A stretch of DNA of 64,000 nucleotides from Blautia liquoris (GCF_015159595.1 NZ_CP063304.1:3224001-3288000), one strand, 5' to 3'. Numbered from the stretch's first letter, positions 26,720-37,710 are shown. Translations and numbers: made by a program. Notes: generated by a model not told the origin, from the sequence alone.

Positions 26720-27757
26720 TTATTTTATCAGCGCACGTGAACTTATTATTATTACCAGTAAGAAAATTACGCAGATAATGTGTGTTCTTTTATTCATAAC
26801 CAATATAGCAGCAAACTCTCTCAGCAAGGCATTATACCAAAAATAGAATTTTGTTTTTGCACCGATCCCCTGTGCCCTCAGATGGACTTTTTTAGCATAC
26901 ATTCCGGCTCGAAACACATGATAATTAGTAGTAGAAAATAAGATATGAGTGTGGGACATATCTTTTTCTTTGCTTTCTATCAGTTCCTTTGAAAACAGCA
27001 TATTCTGATATGTATTGACAGATTTGTCTTCAATTAATATATGGTGCTCAGGTATTCCCTGATCTATTGCATATTCCCTCATAGCATGGCTTTCCGGGAG
27101 TGCTTCATTAGGTCCTTGCCCTCCGGACATGATAATAATCGGAGAAACCCCTTTGTTTTTTAGCTGTTTTCTATAAACTTTAATTGCTCTGTCGATACGT
27201 CCTGCCAGCAGTGGTGAAACTTTATCGCCGTGGATTAAGCCTGCACCCAGAACAATAATATAGTCCTGCCTGCGTATTGGATAATAGATCCGATAGACAA
27301 AAGATGCAAGCAAGAAATTGGAAAACATAAATACTAAATAAAACAACACTGTGTTTAGTACCAGCATAATCGCAGAAAACGTCTTATTCATACTTGTGTT
27401 TTGAAATGAAAGTGTATTCAAAAGCAACCAGCCGATGATACCAATTCCCAAAAACAGGCTCAGCAGATTTGACAGACTCCTTCCCTCTCTCTTCAGCAAT
27501 ACATATGCACTTCCAAAAGACATAAGTAATATAGTAAATGTCCCGCTTAAAAGGACAATAGTTATGAGTACAGCAATTGCCGTTGCAAGATGCAGTAAAA
27601 ATCTGCTTCCCGTTGTATCTGCTAATCTTATAAAACATAATCCACTAAGCAGCATCAGAACAAAAAACAAAAAACCATTGATCAGATTTCCTTTATCCTT
27701 TTTTAATCGTATTAAAAAAAACAGTAAATAAAGAACTGTAACTAGATAAAACCGCAT
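26720..27757 (-). CDS. YdcF-like DUF218 membrane protein
   Basis: 345 residues: about five to six membrane segments in the N-terminal half, then a cytoplasmic or surface DUF218 domain starting YIIVLGAGLIHGDKVSPLL and continuing IIIMSGGQGPNE, SHAMREYAIDQGIP, ILIEDKSVNTYQN and ILFSTTNYHVFRA. The last region holds a final hydrophobic segment. DUF218 proteins (YdcF, SanA) are linked to envelope processes but their reaction is uncertain. It is transcribed alone, opposite to both neighbours. Confidence 0.8.
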   Translation of the reverse strand: MRFYLVTVLYLLFFLIRLKKDKGNLINGFLFFVLMLLSGLCFIRLADTTGSRFLLHLATAIAVLITIVLLSGTFTILLMSFGSAYVLLKREGRSLSNLLSLFLGIGIIGWLLLNTLSFQNTSMNKTFSAIMLVLNTVLFYLVFMFSNFLLASFVYRIYYPIRRQDYIIVLGAGLIHGDKVSPLLAGRIDRAIKVYRKQLKNKGVSPIIIMSGGQGPNEALPESHAMREYAIDQGIPEHHILIEDKSVNTYQNMLFSKELIESKEKDMSHTHILFSTTNYHVFRAGMYAKKVHLRAQGIGAKTKFYFWYNALLREFAAILVMNKRTHIICVIFLLVIIISSRALIK

Positions 27758-27907
27758 ATGAATTACCTCCTTATCTTATTCTTTATGATGATGATATCAC
27801 AATACCGCAGATCTTATCAAGTAAATCCCTCTGTGTGTGACTGAATCACTGAACTTTTTTCTCTTTTTCTGTAAATTTATTTTATAAATCAAATGGAGGG
27901 TTTGGTA

Positions 27908-30400
27908 ATGTCAAAAACAGTGATCATCGGTGGCGTGGCCGGAGGGGCAACTGCTGCTGCAAGATTAAGAAGAAAAGATGAATCTATGGAAATTGTCATG
28001 TTTGAAAGAGGAGATTATATTTCATATGCCAATTGTGGTCTCCCCTATTACATCGGAGATGTCATTCAAAGCCGTGATGCGCTGCTTTTGCAGACACCTT
28101 CCACCATGAAAGCAAAGTTCAACATAGATGTTCGTACTTCCTGTGAAGTGCAAAGTATTAACAAGGATAAACAGACCCTGAGGGTCCATAACCTGAAAAC
28201 CAAAGAGGAATACGAAGAATCTTATGACACATTGATCATAGCCACTGGTTCTTCGCCCCTGAAACCACCGATTCCGGGAATTCACAGCAGTCATATCTAT
28301 ACTTTGTGGACAGTTCCTGACACTGATGCCATCAAAGAAGTGATTCAAAAAGAAGTTCCGAAAAGCGCTGCCGTGATCGGCGGGGGTTTTATTGGACTTG
28401 AAATGGCTGAAAATCTTAAAAAGGCTGGAATTGATGTGACCATCATAGAGATGATGGATCAGGTCATGGCACCGGTAGATTATGAGATGGCACAGCTTCT
28501 CCATGAAAACATCAGAGCAAATCAGGTGGAACTGATTTTAAAAGACGGTGTGGAATCTTTCCAGGAAGTCAACGATCAAACCGTGATACATCTAAAGAGC
28601 GGCAAGATCGTCACCACAGATATGGTGCTTCTTTCCATCGGAGTAAGACCTAACAGCTCTCTCGCCAAAGAAGCCGGCCTAAAGGTAAATGCCAGAGGCG
28701 GGATTGTGGTGGATGAATTTTTGCAGACTTCAGATGAACACATCTACGCTGTCGGTGATGTCATAGAGGTTACCCACTATATTTCAGACAGCAAAACAAT
28801 GATTCCGCTGGCGGGGCCTGCCAATAAACAAGCACGTATCTGTGCAGACAATATAACCGGGGCGCGTGTTGCCTATAAAGGTTCGATGGGAACCTCTGCT
28901 GCACAGATCTTCGACTTGACTGCCGCTGCGGTGGGATTGAATGAAAAATCACTAAAGGCCTCCGGAAAGCAAAAGGGCAAAGATTATGAAACCATACTGA
29001 TCAATCAAAAATCCCATGCCGGTTACTATCCCGGAGCCACACCAATCACCTTGAAGCTGATATTTGGCAAAGATGGCAGCATCTATGGTGCACAGATCAT
29101 CGGCCAGGACGGGGTAGATAAGAGAATCGATACCATAGCCGTCACAATGCGAATGAAAGGTACCATAAGCGATCTGGCAGAATTGGAACTGGCCTATGCA
29201 CCCCCTTATTCCTCAGCAAAAGATCCTGTAAATATGCTCGGCTTCGTCGCACAGAATGTTTTGGAGGGACTCGTGTCATTTATCGAACCTCTGGAATTGG
29301 ATTCTTTGATGGCAGATCAGAGCCAGAAAGGTACATACACAATCCTGGACGTGACCGAGGATGTGGAGCGAATGGTATTTTCCATTCCCGGATCGGTCCA
29401 TATTCCTCTCGGAAAGCTGCGCAGCCGTCTGGGAGAACTGGATAAAAATCAGCTCATCGTCCCCTACTGTTCCATCGGGATACGTTCCTATAATGCAGCC
29501 CGTATACTGATGCAGCATGGATTCACCCAGGTAAAAGTGCTTGCGGCCGGAACATCCTTTTATAAATCGATGCATGATGATGACAATTCCGGGACCGGGA
29601 AGGAATTACAAAAACAAAATAGTTCCGAGGATATTTCTTCGTGTGACTGTAAAGAAATCAAGATCATAGACTGCTGTGGCCTGCAGTGTCCCGGTCCGAT
29701 TATGAAAGTACATGAAGAACTCTCTGCATTAAAACCGGGACAGATCCTGCAGGTTTCCGCGACCGATATGGGATTCGCAAAGGATATTGATGCCTGGTGC
29801 AGACGAACCGGAAATATACTTCTTAAAACAGAACGAAAAGAACGCGAGAACATTGTCACCATAAAGAAGGGATCTGATCGCTGCGAATGCGATGCATCTC
29901 AGGCAGAAGCTAAGGTTGCGCCTATTTCTCCTCAGGGAAAAACTTTAATCGTATTCAGTGGAGATTTAGACAAAGTTCTTGCTTCCTTCATTATTGCCAA
30001 CGGCGCGGCCGCTATGGGACGTCCTGTCACGATGTTTTTTACTTTCTGGGGATTGAATGCACTTCGAAAGGAAACAAAACAACATGTTTCGAAAACATTT
30101 GTTGAAAAAATGTTTGGAACCATGATGCCAAGAGGTGCAGGAAAACTAAAACTTTCCAAAATGAACATGGGCGGTATGGGAACCAAAATGATGAGAAAAG
30201 TCATGAAAGATAAAAATGTGAGTTCCCTCGAAGAACTGATGAAAAAAGCTATGGATAATGGCATAAAACTAGTGGCCTGTACCATGTCCATGGACGTAAT
30301 GGGCATAAAAAAAGAAGAGCTCATCGACGGCATAGAGTTCGCGGGTGTAACATCCTATCTCGGAAACGCAGAAGAGGCAAATGTAAATCTTTTTGTATAA
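27908..30400 (+). CDS. Four-domain fusion: CoA-disulfide reductase, rhodanese, TusA and DsrE-like domains
   Basis: 830 residues from the ATG at 27908, chosen because GGAGGG lies eight bases upstream. Domain order: FAD/NAD-binding reductase (about 1-445) with IIGGVAGGATAAARLRR and redox Cys43 in YANCGLPYYIGD; rhodanese domain (about 455-545) with active-site Cys in VPYCSIGIRSYNAAR; TusA domain (about 585-655) with CGLQCPGPIMK; DsrE/F-like domain (about 675-830) starting TLIVFSGDLDKVLA. This is the Npsr/CoA-disulfide reductase layout extended with sulfur-relay domains, so it probably reduces persulfides or polysulfides with NAD(P)H and passes sulfane sulfur along its carriers. Substrate is inferred. 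Confidence 0.88.
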   Translation: MSKTVIIGGVAGGATAAARLRRKDESMEIVMFERGDYISYANCGLPYYIGDVIQSRDALLLQTPSTMKAKFNIDVRTSCEVQSINKDKQTLRVHNLKTKEEYEESYDTLIIATGSSPLKPPIPGIHSSHIYTLWTVPDTDAIKEVIQKEVPKSAAVIGGGFIGLEMAENLKKAGIDVTIIEMMDQVMAPVDYEMAQLLHENIRANQVELILKDGVESFQEVNDQTVIHLKSGKIVTTDMVLLSIGVRPNSSLAKEAGLKVNARGGIVVDEFLQTSDEHIYAVGDVIEVTHYISDSKTMIPLAGPANKQARICADNITGARVAYKGSMGTSAAQIFDLTAAAVGLNEKSLKASGKQKGKDYETILINQKSHAGYYPGATPITLKLIFGKDGSIYGAQIIGQDGVDKRIDTIAVTMRMKGTISDLAELELAYAPPYSSAKDPVNMLGFVAQNVLEGLVSFIEPLELDSLMADQSQKGTYTILDVTEDVERMVFSIPGSVHIPLGKLRSRLGELDKNQLIVPYCSIGIRSYNAARILMQHGFTQVKVLAAGTSFYKSMHDDDNSGTGKELQKQNSSEDISSCDCKEIKIIDCCGLQCPGPIMKVHEELSALKPGQILQVSATDMGFAKDIDAWCRRTGNILLKTERKERENIVTIKKGSDRCECDASQAEAKVAPISPQGKTLIVFSGDLDKVLASFIIANGAAAMGRPVTMFFTFWGLNALRKETKQHVSKTFVEKMFGTMMPRGAGKLKLSKMNMGGMGTKMMRKVMKDKNVSSLEELMKKAMDNGIKLVACTMSMDVMGIKKEELIDGIEFAGVTSYLGNAEEANVNLFV

Positions 30401-30426
30401 TCGGTTCAGATAAAGCAGAGCAATTC

Positions 30427-30460
30427 AAAGCAGACGGACATTACCGCCTGCTTTGTTTAT
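30427..30460 (+). terminator. Terminator after the sulfur-transfer fusion gene
   Basis: AAAGCAG...CTGCTTT stem with a partly paired middle, followed by GTTTATT. The opposite gene ends at 30491, so it may serve both directions weakly. Confidence 0.6.
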
Positions 30461-30490
30461 TCGTTCTTCTTTAGCAATGCTCTGCTATAC

Positions 30491-31927
<1,437 letters not shown>

Positions 31928-31956
31928 TCATTTCCTCCTCTTCACAATATGATGAA

Positions 31957-33177
31957 TTATTTACTCTCCTCTGCCAGACACTGTCTTTCATAGATCTTGA
32001 AGAACGGATACCAGATGAGTATGGTTACGACAAAAATGACACATATGAGAATAACACTCGGTATCGAACCACTTGTAGCCAGCCATGTAACAATCGGATA
32101 TGGACAGTACCACATCTGAAATAAGATATCCGGAATCTTAGCAAACGGAATAACCTTCGTAAAAAGCAGTGCAATGCTGCTGCACGCTACACTATTCAGG
32201 CACATCGGAATCATTAAAATCGGATTCCAGGCAATCGCTCCAAATACAATAGGTTCATTAATATTGAAAATGGATGGGACAATCCCCGCCCGCCCAAGTG
32301 ATTTTAATTTTGTTGATTTTGAGCGGCACATCATAATTGCCAATGCCAGTGTCGAACCTGCACCACCAATCCGGATATAACTGTAAAGGTAAGATGTTGT
32401 AAACACATTTACAGCCGCACCTGCAATATTTGCTTCAATGGCAGCCATCTGGATGGGCGTGAGAATCGGGGTAAGAATCCACGCGGAAATGCCCATTGAA
32501 TACAAGGCCACTATGATTAATTCAATCAGGACAAATCCCCAGAAAGTCTCCGTGACTGCTTTAAGCGGTGAAAAGATAGCTAAAATAACATTGTAAAAAT
32601 CAAATTTCAGGATATCAACAACAACCCAGCCCAATACAACAACTGTAGCCACCGGCAACATTTGATCAAACCATGTTCGGACAAAATCCGGGATTACTGA
32701 GTCTTCTTTGAAAAACGAGAACCTGCCAAAAGCTTTCATAATAACACCGGTAATAATACCGGTAATAATAGCAATAAACATCCCCCCGGCACCAAATGCA
32801 CTATGCGAAAAACCAACGGCTTCATCAAGTACCAATTGAGGTGTGATCGTAATCGCAAATAAGATCACCCCACTGATTCCTGCAATAATCCGGGATTGTC
32901 TTAATTTACTCTTTTCCATGAGATTGAATGGCACCAAAAAAGATATCATTAAAGAAATCATTCCCATTGTCCAGCCATTGGGAACCCAAAAATTCGGCCA
33001 CCATTCAAGGTTAAAGATATCACCCGGCAGCGTCAGCATACAAAATGCTGAGCCCAAAAATATCAACGGCATGGTTTGATTGATAGAGTCCTTAATTGTC
33101 ACTACCCATAGATTGCTATTCATCTTATTCATTTTAGGAGCGAAACTGTTTTCCAACCAACTTAATAGCTTTTTCAT
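31957..33177 (-). CDS. PTS IIC component, cellobiose/lactose family
   Basis: 406-residue membrane channel subunit with about ten hydrophobic segments. The N-terminus MKKLLSWLENSFAPKMNK and the conserved NINEPIVFGAI motif (substrate site) are typical of the CelB/LicC family. Its start overlaps the IIB stop by four bases. It imports a beta-glucoside-type sugar while IIA and IIB pass the phosphate. Confidence 0.92.
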   Translation of the reverse strand: MKKLLSWLENSFAPKMNKMNSNLWVVTIKDSINQTMPLIFLGSAFCMLTLPGDIFNLEWWPNFWVPNGWTMGMISLMISFLVPFNLMEKSKLRQSRIIAGISGVILFAITITPQLVLDEAVGFSHSAFGAGGMFIAIITGIITGVIMKAFGRFSFFKEDSVIPDFVRTWFDQMLPVATVVVLGWVVVDILKFDFYNVILAIFSPLKAVTETFWGFVLIELIIVALYSMGISAWILTPILTPIQMAAIEANIAGAAVNVFTTSYLYSYIRIGGAGSTLALAIMMCRSKSTKLKSLGRAGIVPSIFNINEPIVFGAIAWNPILMIPMCLNSVACSSIALLFTKVIPFAKIPDILFQMWYCPYPIVTWLATSGSIPSVILICVIFVVTILIWYPFFKIYERQCLAEESK

Positions 33178-33485
33178 AGTGATCCTCCCATGCTTTCCAT
33201 CAAATGCTCGATTGCCTTTTCACCATCCAGTGCAGCATAGTAATCTGACTTCATTAGAATCACCTTAACATCACGGCCATCGGTATATTCATCTATATCA
33301 TCCATAATATAGGCCAGATGAGGGCCAACCATCAAAGCATCAATCTCATCAATATAGGTCTCAATTTCCGACTCACTTCTTGCTATAACCTCTAATTTAA
33401 TTCCTTTTTTTGCTGCCGCTTTTCGCATATTGACAGCCATAAACCCTGAACTTGCACCTGATCCACAAACTAGTAAAACCTTCAT
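33174..33485 (-). CDS. PTS IIB component, cellobiose/lactose family
   Basis: 103-residue cytoplasmic phosphocarrier. The phosphorylated Cys7 lies in LLVCGSGASSGFMA, the family signature. It precedes and overlaps the IIC gene. Confidence 0.92.
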   Translation of the reverse strand: MKVLLVCGSGASSGFMAVNMRKAAAKKGIKLEVIARSESEIETYIDEIDALMVGPHLAYIMDDIDEYTDGRDVKVILMKSDYYAALDGEKAIEHLMESMGGSL

Positions 33486-33560
33486 CCTTTTTTCCTCCTA
33501 CTGTTGTTCTTTTTGTTGTTCTTTTCTGCTGCATCGTATTGCTCTCCTGAATACCATGCT

Positions 33561-33818
33561 TTATAGATTTTCTTCCATAAAGTCCCTAAGGCCATCAGCA
33601 GCCTCATCCTCATCTGCTCCATCCAGTGAAATCTTGACTTCCTCACCACACTTGACTGCAAGTCCCATCACAGCGAAAATTTTCTTTACATCAACGCTCT
33701 TGCCGCCCTTTGTCAGTGTGATACTACTTTGATAACGAGATGCTTCTTTCACAAACTGTCCTGCCGGTCTTGCATGCATCCCCATAGGATCCGTAATGGT
33801 ATATTTGAATTCCCTCAT
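33561..33818 (-). CDS. HPr-like phosphocarrier within the beta-glucoside PTS operon
   Basis: 85-residue HPr homologue. His15 in GMHARPAG is the site phosphorylated by enzyme I. The segment around residue 46 reads VDVKKIFAVMG, with Lys46 where catabolite-repression HPr proteins have the Ser phosphorylated by HPr kinase. It can therefore carry phosphate for transport but should not be a substrate for HPr kinase. Placement between IIA and IIB indicates a dedicated carrier for this system rather than the general HPr. Confidence 0.88.
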   Translation of the reverse strand: MREFKYTITDPMGMHARPAGQFVKEASRYQSSITLTKGGKSVDVKKIFAVMGLAVKCGEEVKISLDGADEDEAADGLRDFMEENL

Positions 33819-33833
33819 GCCGATTCCTCCCTG

Positions 33834-34175
33834 TTATTGCTTCATCTGTTCCGATAATTTGCGATACATATGAATGATATGCTTTGTCATATTTTGCTCT
33901 GAGTAGATAGTCATAAGTGTATCTTGAGCATGCGAGAATAAAAGTGTTGTCTGCAGTTCATTATCTTCAATGCTGCTCTGAATCATATCCGTCTGGATTC
34001 GATGTGCCTCTACTATTTTTTCTTTAGCACTTTTTATTTTTTCATCTACTTCTTCAGCAGATGCCCCCTCAAGCGTCTCATTTATCACTTCTGTCAACAA
34101 AGTTCTGCTATCACCGGCCAACATAATCATTTGCATTGCGGCTTGATTTAATTGCTCACTCGTTACTTTTTCCAT
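33834..34175 (-). CDS. PTS IIA component, cellobiose/lactose family
   Basis: 113 residues from the ATG at 34175, which follows AGGAGGAAAAT; a longer frame to 34292 has no ribosome binding site. The helical protein has the lactose/cellobiose IIA pattern MIMLAGDSRTLLTEVINETLEG, and a conserved active-site segment LLFSHAQDTLMT with the phosphorylated His. It heads the operon IIA-HPr-IIB-IIC-GH1. Confidence 0.88.
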   Translation of the reverse strand: MEKVTSEQLNQAAMQMIMLAGDSRTLLTEVINETLEGASAEEVDEKIKSAKEKIVEAHRIQTDMIQSSIEDNELQTTLLFSHAQDTLMTIYSEQNMTKHIIHMYRKLSEQMKQ

Positions 34176-34208
34176 ATTTTCCTCCTGTTTTATTCTGTAA
34201 CATCTAAT

Positions 34209-34258
34209 GTTTAAACTAATTATAAGGGGTTTTTTGTGCAGATTCCAATAGTTTAAAT
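34209..34258 (-). promoter_or_regulatory. Promoter region of the beta-glucoside PTS operon with an inverted repeat
   Basis: TATAAT on the minus strand (34219-34224) has only a poor -35 (TTGGAA at 34243-34248). TAGTTTAAA occurs as an inverted pair at 34209-34218 and 34249-34258, bracketing the core promoter. This suits an activator-dependent promoter; the PRD protein encoded divergently is the likely activator. Confidence 0.4.
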
Positions 34259-34313
34259 TCCTCAAGTGCGGAACCCATGTTATGATACACAACCGTCTTA
34301 TCCCAATATTTTG

Positions 34314-34341
34314 TTGTCTTCCTATGAAAATATAGTATAAT
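34314..34341 (+). promoter_or_regulatory. Promoter of the PRD regulator gene
   Basis: TTGTCT (34314-34319), 16-base spacer, TATAAT (34336-34341). Transcription would begin at the first bases of repeat A copy 2, so that repeat forms the 5' leader of the regulator mRNA. Confidence 0.5.
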
Positions 34342-34344
34342 ATA

Positions 34345-34458
34345 ATGATACCAGGGTCAAAAGGTCCTGCTTTTCATGCTTGCATGAAAAAGCATGACTT
34401 TGGGACCCGCACAAACATGAGAAAGCAACCCGATTAGGGTGTATTTCGAATGTTTGTA
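34345..34458 (+). repeat. Repeat A, copy 2
   Basis: About 114 bp beginning ATGATACCAGGGTCAAAAGG and ending in TAGGGTGTATTTCGAATGTT; related to the copies at 25307 and 37492. It contains a long imperfect hairpin (GGTCCTGCTTTTCATGC against GCATGAAAAAGCATGAC). A different short hairpin AGATTGT...ACAATCT follows at about 34459-34493 in place of repeat B. Confidence 0.8.
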
Positions 34459-34526
34459 AGATTGTGAGAGCTCGAAGAGCGTAACAATCTGTGGATCTAA
34501 TTTACGGCCCAATCTGGAGGTATGTT

Positions 34527-36452
34527 TTGGAAGAAAATCGTCAAAATCTTTTGCTGGAATACATGGTCAAAAAAAGTGATACGTGGATAAAGGCTCAAAC
34601 GTTAGCAGATAAATTAAATGTTTCCACAAGACAAATCCGAAAGTATATCGCGGCGATTAATGACGTTTGCGATGATTGCATACTGATTAAATCTGGCCCT
34701 AAGGGTTATTATTTAATTGGCGACAACTATTTTTCATATAGAGAAAAAACAGACCATCAAAGAGCAGATACTCCACAGACACGTCAGAATTATATTATGC
34801 AAAAATTAGTCGCATCCCAAAATGGGTATGATGTCTTTGACTTTTCTGATGAATTACATATTAGCATTCCAACCATAGAAAACGACCTGAAAAATATCAG
34901 AAAAACCTTACAATCTTTTCAACTTTCTTTAAAACGTAAGAAAAATAATATATGTATTGTTGGTGACGAACGGGCCAAGCGCTCCTTAATGCGCAACATG
35001 ATCATGCCCGACAGCTATAATTTTGCCTTAAAGGACGAAGTTCAGCTGCTGACATTACATTATCATTTCTGGGATTTACGAAAAAATATATTGCAAATAC
35101 TGATACAGGAAAATGATTTATTTTCGAATGACTATACCCTAAACAATATTGCATTACATGTCATTGTGATGATCGAAAGAATACGTAACGGTGTCACCCT
35201 TGAAGATAATGAACACGATATTCGTACTTTTCAGAATTCCGAACAATATAACTCCGCAAAACAGCTGGCTCAATACCTTAGTTCCACCTATGATATTCAG
35301 ATTAACAATGCCGAGCTTTATTATTTACTGGTGACCATTTCAAACAATACTACCATTATTGACCCTAATGCCGTTAACATTGAAAACATTGATAAATTTA
35401 TCGATCAGAAGTATATTAACATAGGCGAAAATGTTCTTGATAAGGTTGTGCAAACGTATCATCTTGATCCTTTTGATAATGATTTTAAAGTACGGTTTAT
35501 CATCCATATCAACAACCTCTTTAATCGTGTGCAAAGTGGATATCTTGTTAAAAACCCGTTAACCAACAAGCTCAAGGGAACCTATCCTCTAATCTATGAT
35601 ATCGCAGTTTTTATCGCTCAAGAATTCGAAAATGATTACCAAGTTCATCTAACTGAGGATGAGATTGCTTTTATTGCTCTGCACATCGGCGGATACTTCG
35701 AGAATAGTTTACACAACCAGAACAAAGTATCCTGTATCTTCATCTATGCCGATTACTACGGCATTTATAAGAAAACAGTAGAGAAAATATCAAACCTTTT
35801 TTCTGATACACTGCATTTAAAATATATTATTTCTCTAACTCAATATCAGCAGGGTATTTATAAAGCAGATCTTATTATTTCTGCAATCGATATGAACTTT
35901 AATGATCGCTATGTGATTATTGATCCATTTCTTACCGATGAAAATATAGATAATATCAGGAAAAGCACAAATCACATTCTGCAAGTCAACAGATCGCAGG
36001 CCTTAAAATCTTATCTTCACAATTTTGTTAAACCGGATTTGTTTTATAAAAATCCTGATTTCAAAGATAAGTTTGACGCTATTGAAAAAATGACAAAAAT
36101 GGCCATTGACCAGGGCTTTGCACTTGACAGTCTGACAGAAAGTGTTTTTCAGCGCGAAGGCTTATCTGATACCGGTTTTAATGGTGTCGCTATTCCCCAT
36201 TCGCTGCGAGAGGATGTTTTGACTGGATTTCTCTCCTTTGCCATCTGCGAAACGCCAATGACATGGGGCGAAAAATCTGTATATATTGTTTTACTAATTG
36301 GCGTAAATAGCGCTTCACGAAAAGTTTTTACAGGGGTATTTGATATCTTGGTAGAAGTATTGTCTGAGATGCAAAATGTAAAAGAATTAGCATATGCCAG
36401 GGATTACGATGATTTTTTAGAAAAACTAATCACTTTAACAACAAAAATTTAA
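34527..36452 (+). CDS. PRD-containing transcriptional activator of the LicR/MtlR type
   Basis: About 641 residues if translation starts at the TTG at 34527, which has GGAGG six bases upstream; the ATG at 34491 has no ribosome site. Domain order: HTH (TLADKLNVSTRQIRKYI), second HTH (FSDELHISIPTIENDL), two PRD domains with His sites (ALHVIVMIERI; DEIAFIALHIGGYFE), a IIB-like segment, and a C-terminal IIA-like domain with GVAIPHS. Such activators respond to PTS phosphorylation state. It is divergent from the beta-glucoside PTS operon, its presumed target. Confidence 0.88.
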   Translation: MEENRQNLLLEYMVKKSDTWIKAQTLADKLNVSTRQIRKYIAAINDVCDDCILIKSGPKGYYLIGDNYFSYREKTDHQRADTPQTRQNYIMQKLVASQNGYDVFDFSDELHISIPTIENDLKNIRKTLQSFQLSLKRKKNNICIVGDERAKRSLMRNMIMPDSYNFALKDEVQLLTLHYHFWDLRKNILQILIQENDLFSNDYTLNNIALHVIVMIERIRNGVTLEDNEHDIRTFQNSEQYNSAKQLAQYLSSTYDIQINNAELYYLLVTISNNTTIIDPNAVNIENIDKFIDQKYINIGENVLDKVVQTYHLDPFDNDFKVRFIIHINNLFNRVQSGYLVKNPLTNKLKGTYPLIYDIAVFIAQEFENDYQVHLTEDEIAFIALHIGGYFENSLHNQNKVSCIFIYADYYGIYKKTVEKISNLFSDTLHLKYIISLTQYQQGIYKADLIISAIDMNFNDRYVIIDPFLTDENIDNIRKSTNHILQVNRSQALKSYLHNFVKPDLFYKNPDFKDKFDAIEKMTKMAIDQGFALDSLTESVFQREGLSDTGFNGVAIPHSLREDVLTGFLSFAICETPMTWGEKSVYIVLLIGVNSASRKVFTGVFDILVEVLSEMQNVKELAYARDYDDFLEKLITLTTKI

Positions 36453-36518
36453 AAATGATACCCATCAATATTTTGCCATCCATTATAAGGATGATAAAGT
36501 GTATTCTAGGGGGGAATT

Positions 36519-37424
36519 ATGACATTACAGCAAATGAGGTATTTTGTCAAAGTGGCAGATTACGGTTCCATCAGTGAGACGGCAAAGCGATTGTTTGCAG
36601 CACCGTCCAGTATATCCGCTGCGGTCAGGACAGTGGAAGAATATTACGGTGTTACAGCATTTGTGCGTACTTCAAAGGGGGTTACCCTGACGGCCGCTGG
36701 AAAAGAATTAGTGATTGAATTCAATGGGATTTTGAATCGTTTATACTATCTGGACTTGAAATATGAAGGTAAAAAAGGGAATAAACAAAGCCTGTTTATC
36801 TCAGCGCAGCACCATATCTTTGGAATGGATTCTTTTATGTCAATGATTAAAACAATAGATTTACAAGACTATCATACCGGATTCCATGAATGCAAAACGT
36901 CGGAAGTATTCACTCATGTGGAAAAAGGATGGTCTGATCTGGGCCTGATTTTCTTTGACAGCCAAAGTAAGGGACAGATTATGCAGGAGCTTCGAGGAAG
37001 GGGAATCGTCTTTAACCATATCGCATATCGTACAGCCCATGTTTACCTCGCAGATACACATCCACTTGCCAGCAATAAAGAGATCAGAGGGGAGGAGTTA
37101 GAAGCTTTTCCGTTTATTACTTATGACCATGTGCCCGGTGTGAATTCGGCATATACAGAAATGATCATTCCCTATTACAAGATGAATAAAGTGATATCAG
37201 TCTCAGATCGTGCAGCTGCCTATTCGCTGATGCGTCACATGCATGGGTTTGTGATCGGAAGCGGCTATCACACATGCGATCTTGCATATCGAGATATTCT
37301 GGCTATTCCCCTCTGCGAAGGAGCGACACTCGAACTGGGGTGGATCGTAAGAAATAATTACATATTGTCAGATGCAGCTCAAGAGTTTCTAAAATTACTC
37401 AAAAAAAGTGAGACACAGCTGTAG
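36519..37424 (+). CDS. LysR-family transcriptional regulator upstream of the DUF3100/amidohydrolase genes
   Basis: 301 residues; the N-terminal DNA-binding domain reads MTLQQMRYFVKVADYGSISETAKRL in its first part and SSISAAVRTVEEYYG follows, with effector domain to the C-terminus. AGGGGGG precedes the ATG. A terminator and two repeat elements separate it from the downstream genes, so it is its own transcript; the membrane proteins and amidohydrolase downstream are possible targets. Confidence 0.88.
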   Translation: MTLQQMRYFVKVADYGSISETAKRLFAAPSSISAAVRTVEEYYGVTAFVRTSKGVTLTAAGKELVIEFNGILNRLYYLDLKYEGKKGNKQSLFISAQHHIFGMDSFMSMIKTIDLQDYHTGFHECKTSEVFTHVEKGWSDLGLIFFDSQSKGQIMQELRGRGIVFNHIAYRTAHVYLADTHPLASNKEIRGEELEAFPFITYDHVPGVNSAYTEMIIPYYKMNKVISVSDRAAAYSLMRHMHGFVIGSGYHTCDLAYRDILAIPLCEGATLELGWIVRNNYILSDAAQEFLKLLKKSETQL

Positions 37425-37431
37425 TTTCATG

Positions 37432-37457
37432 AAAAGCGATGGATTCCCATCGCTTTT
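37432..37457 (+). terminator. Terminator after the LysR gene
   Basis: AAAAGCGATGG / CCATCGCTTTT stem with a four-base loop, followed by TTTTG. Confidence 0.88.
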
Positions 37458-37491
37458 TTGTGTCTACATAGGAAATTATCTCTATGATATG

Positions 37492-37604
37492 ATGATACTA
37501 GGGTCAAAAGGTCCTGCGTTTCATGCTTGCATGAAAAAGCATGACCTTGGGACCCGAACAAACATGAGAAAGCAACCCGATTAGGGTGTATTTCGAATGT
37601 TTGT
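37492..37604 (+). repeat. Repeat A, copy 3
   Basis: About 113 bp related to the copies at 25307 and 34345, joined directly to repeat B. It fills the first half of a gene-free gap of about 330 bases (37425-37754). Confidence 0.8.
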
Positions 37605-37710
37605 AGGGTGCTGAACATCCAGTGGATGTTCGTTTAGCACCGACCGGAGCGGAGCGAAGATACGTGAGCACAACGTGCGGAGTAATCCGTGTATCATAGG
37701 GGTCAAAATA
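37597..37710 (+). repeat. Repeat B, copy 2, with a trailing GGGGTCAAAA
   Basis: Same element as 11253-11353, in the opposite orientation. The palindrome is imperfect here: the left arm reads GGTGCTGAACATCCA, lacking four bases present in the right arm. The end ATAGGGGTCAAAAT resembles one half of the hairpins at 631-656 and 40821-40848, suggesting these short hairpins are the outer end of the same repeat family. Confidence 0.78.

Noticed and set aside
34345-37604. CRISPR-like array formed by repeat A
   Set aside because: Copies are about 110 bp, three kilobases apart, in both orientations across the window and without spacers or cas genes.
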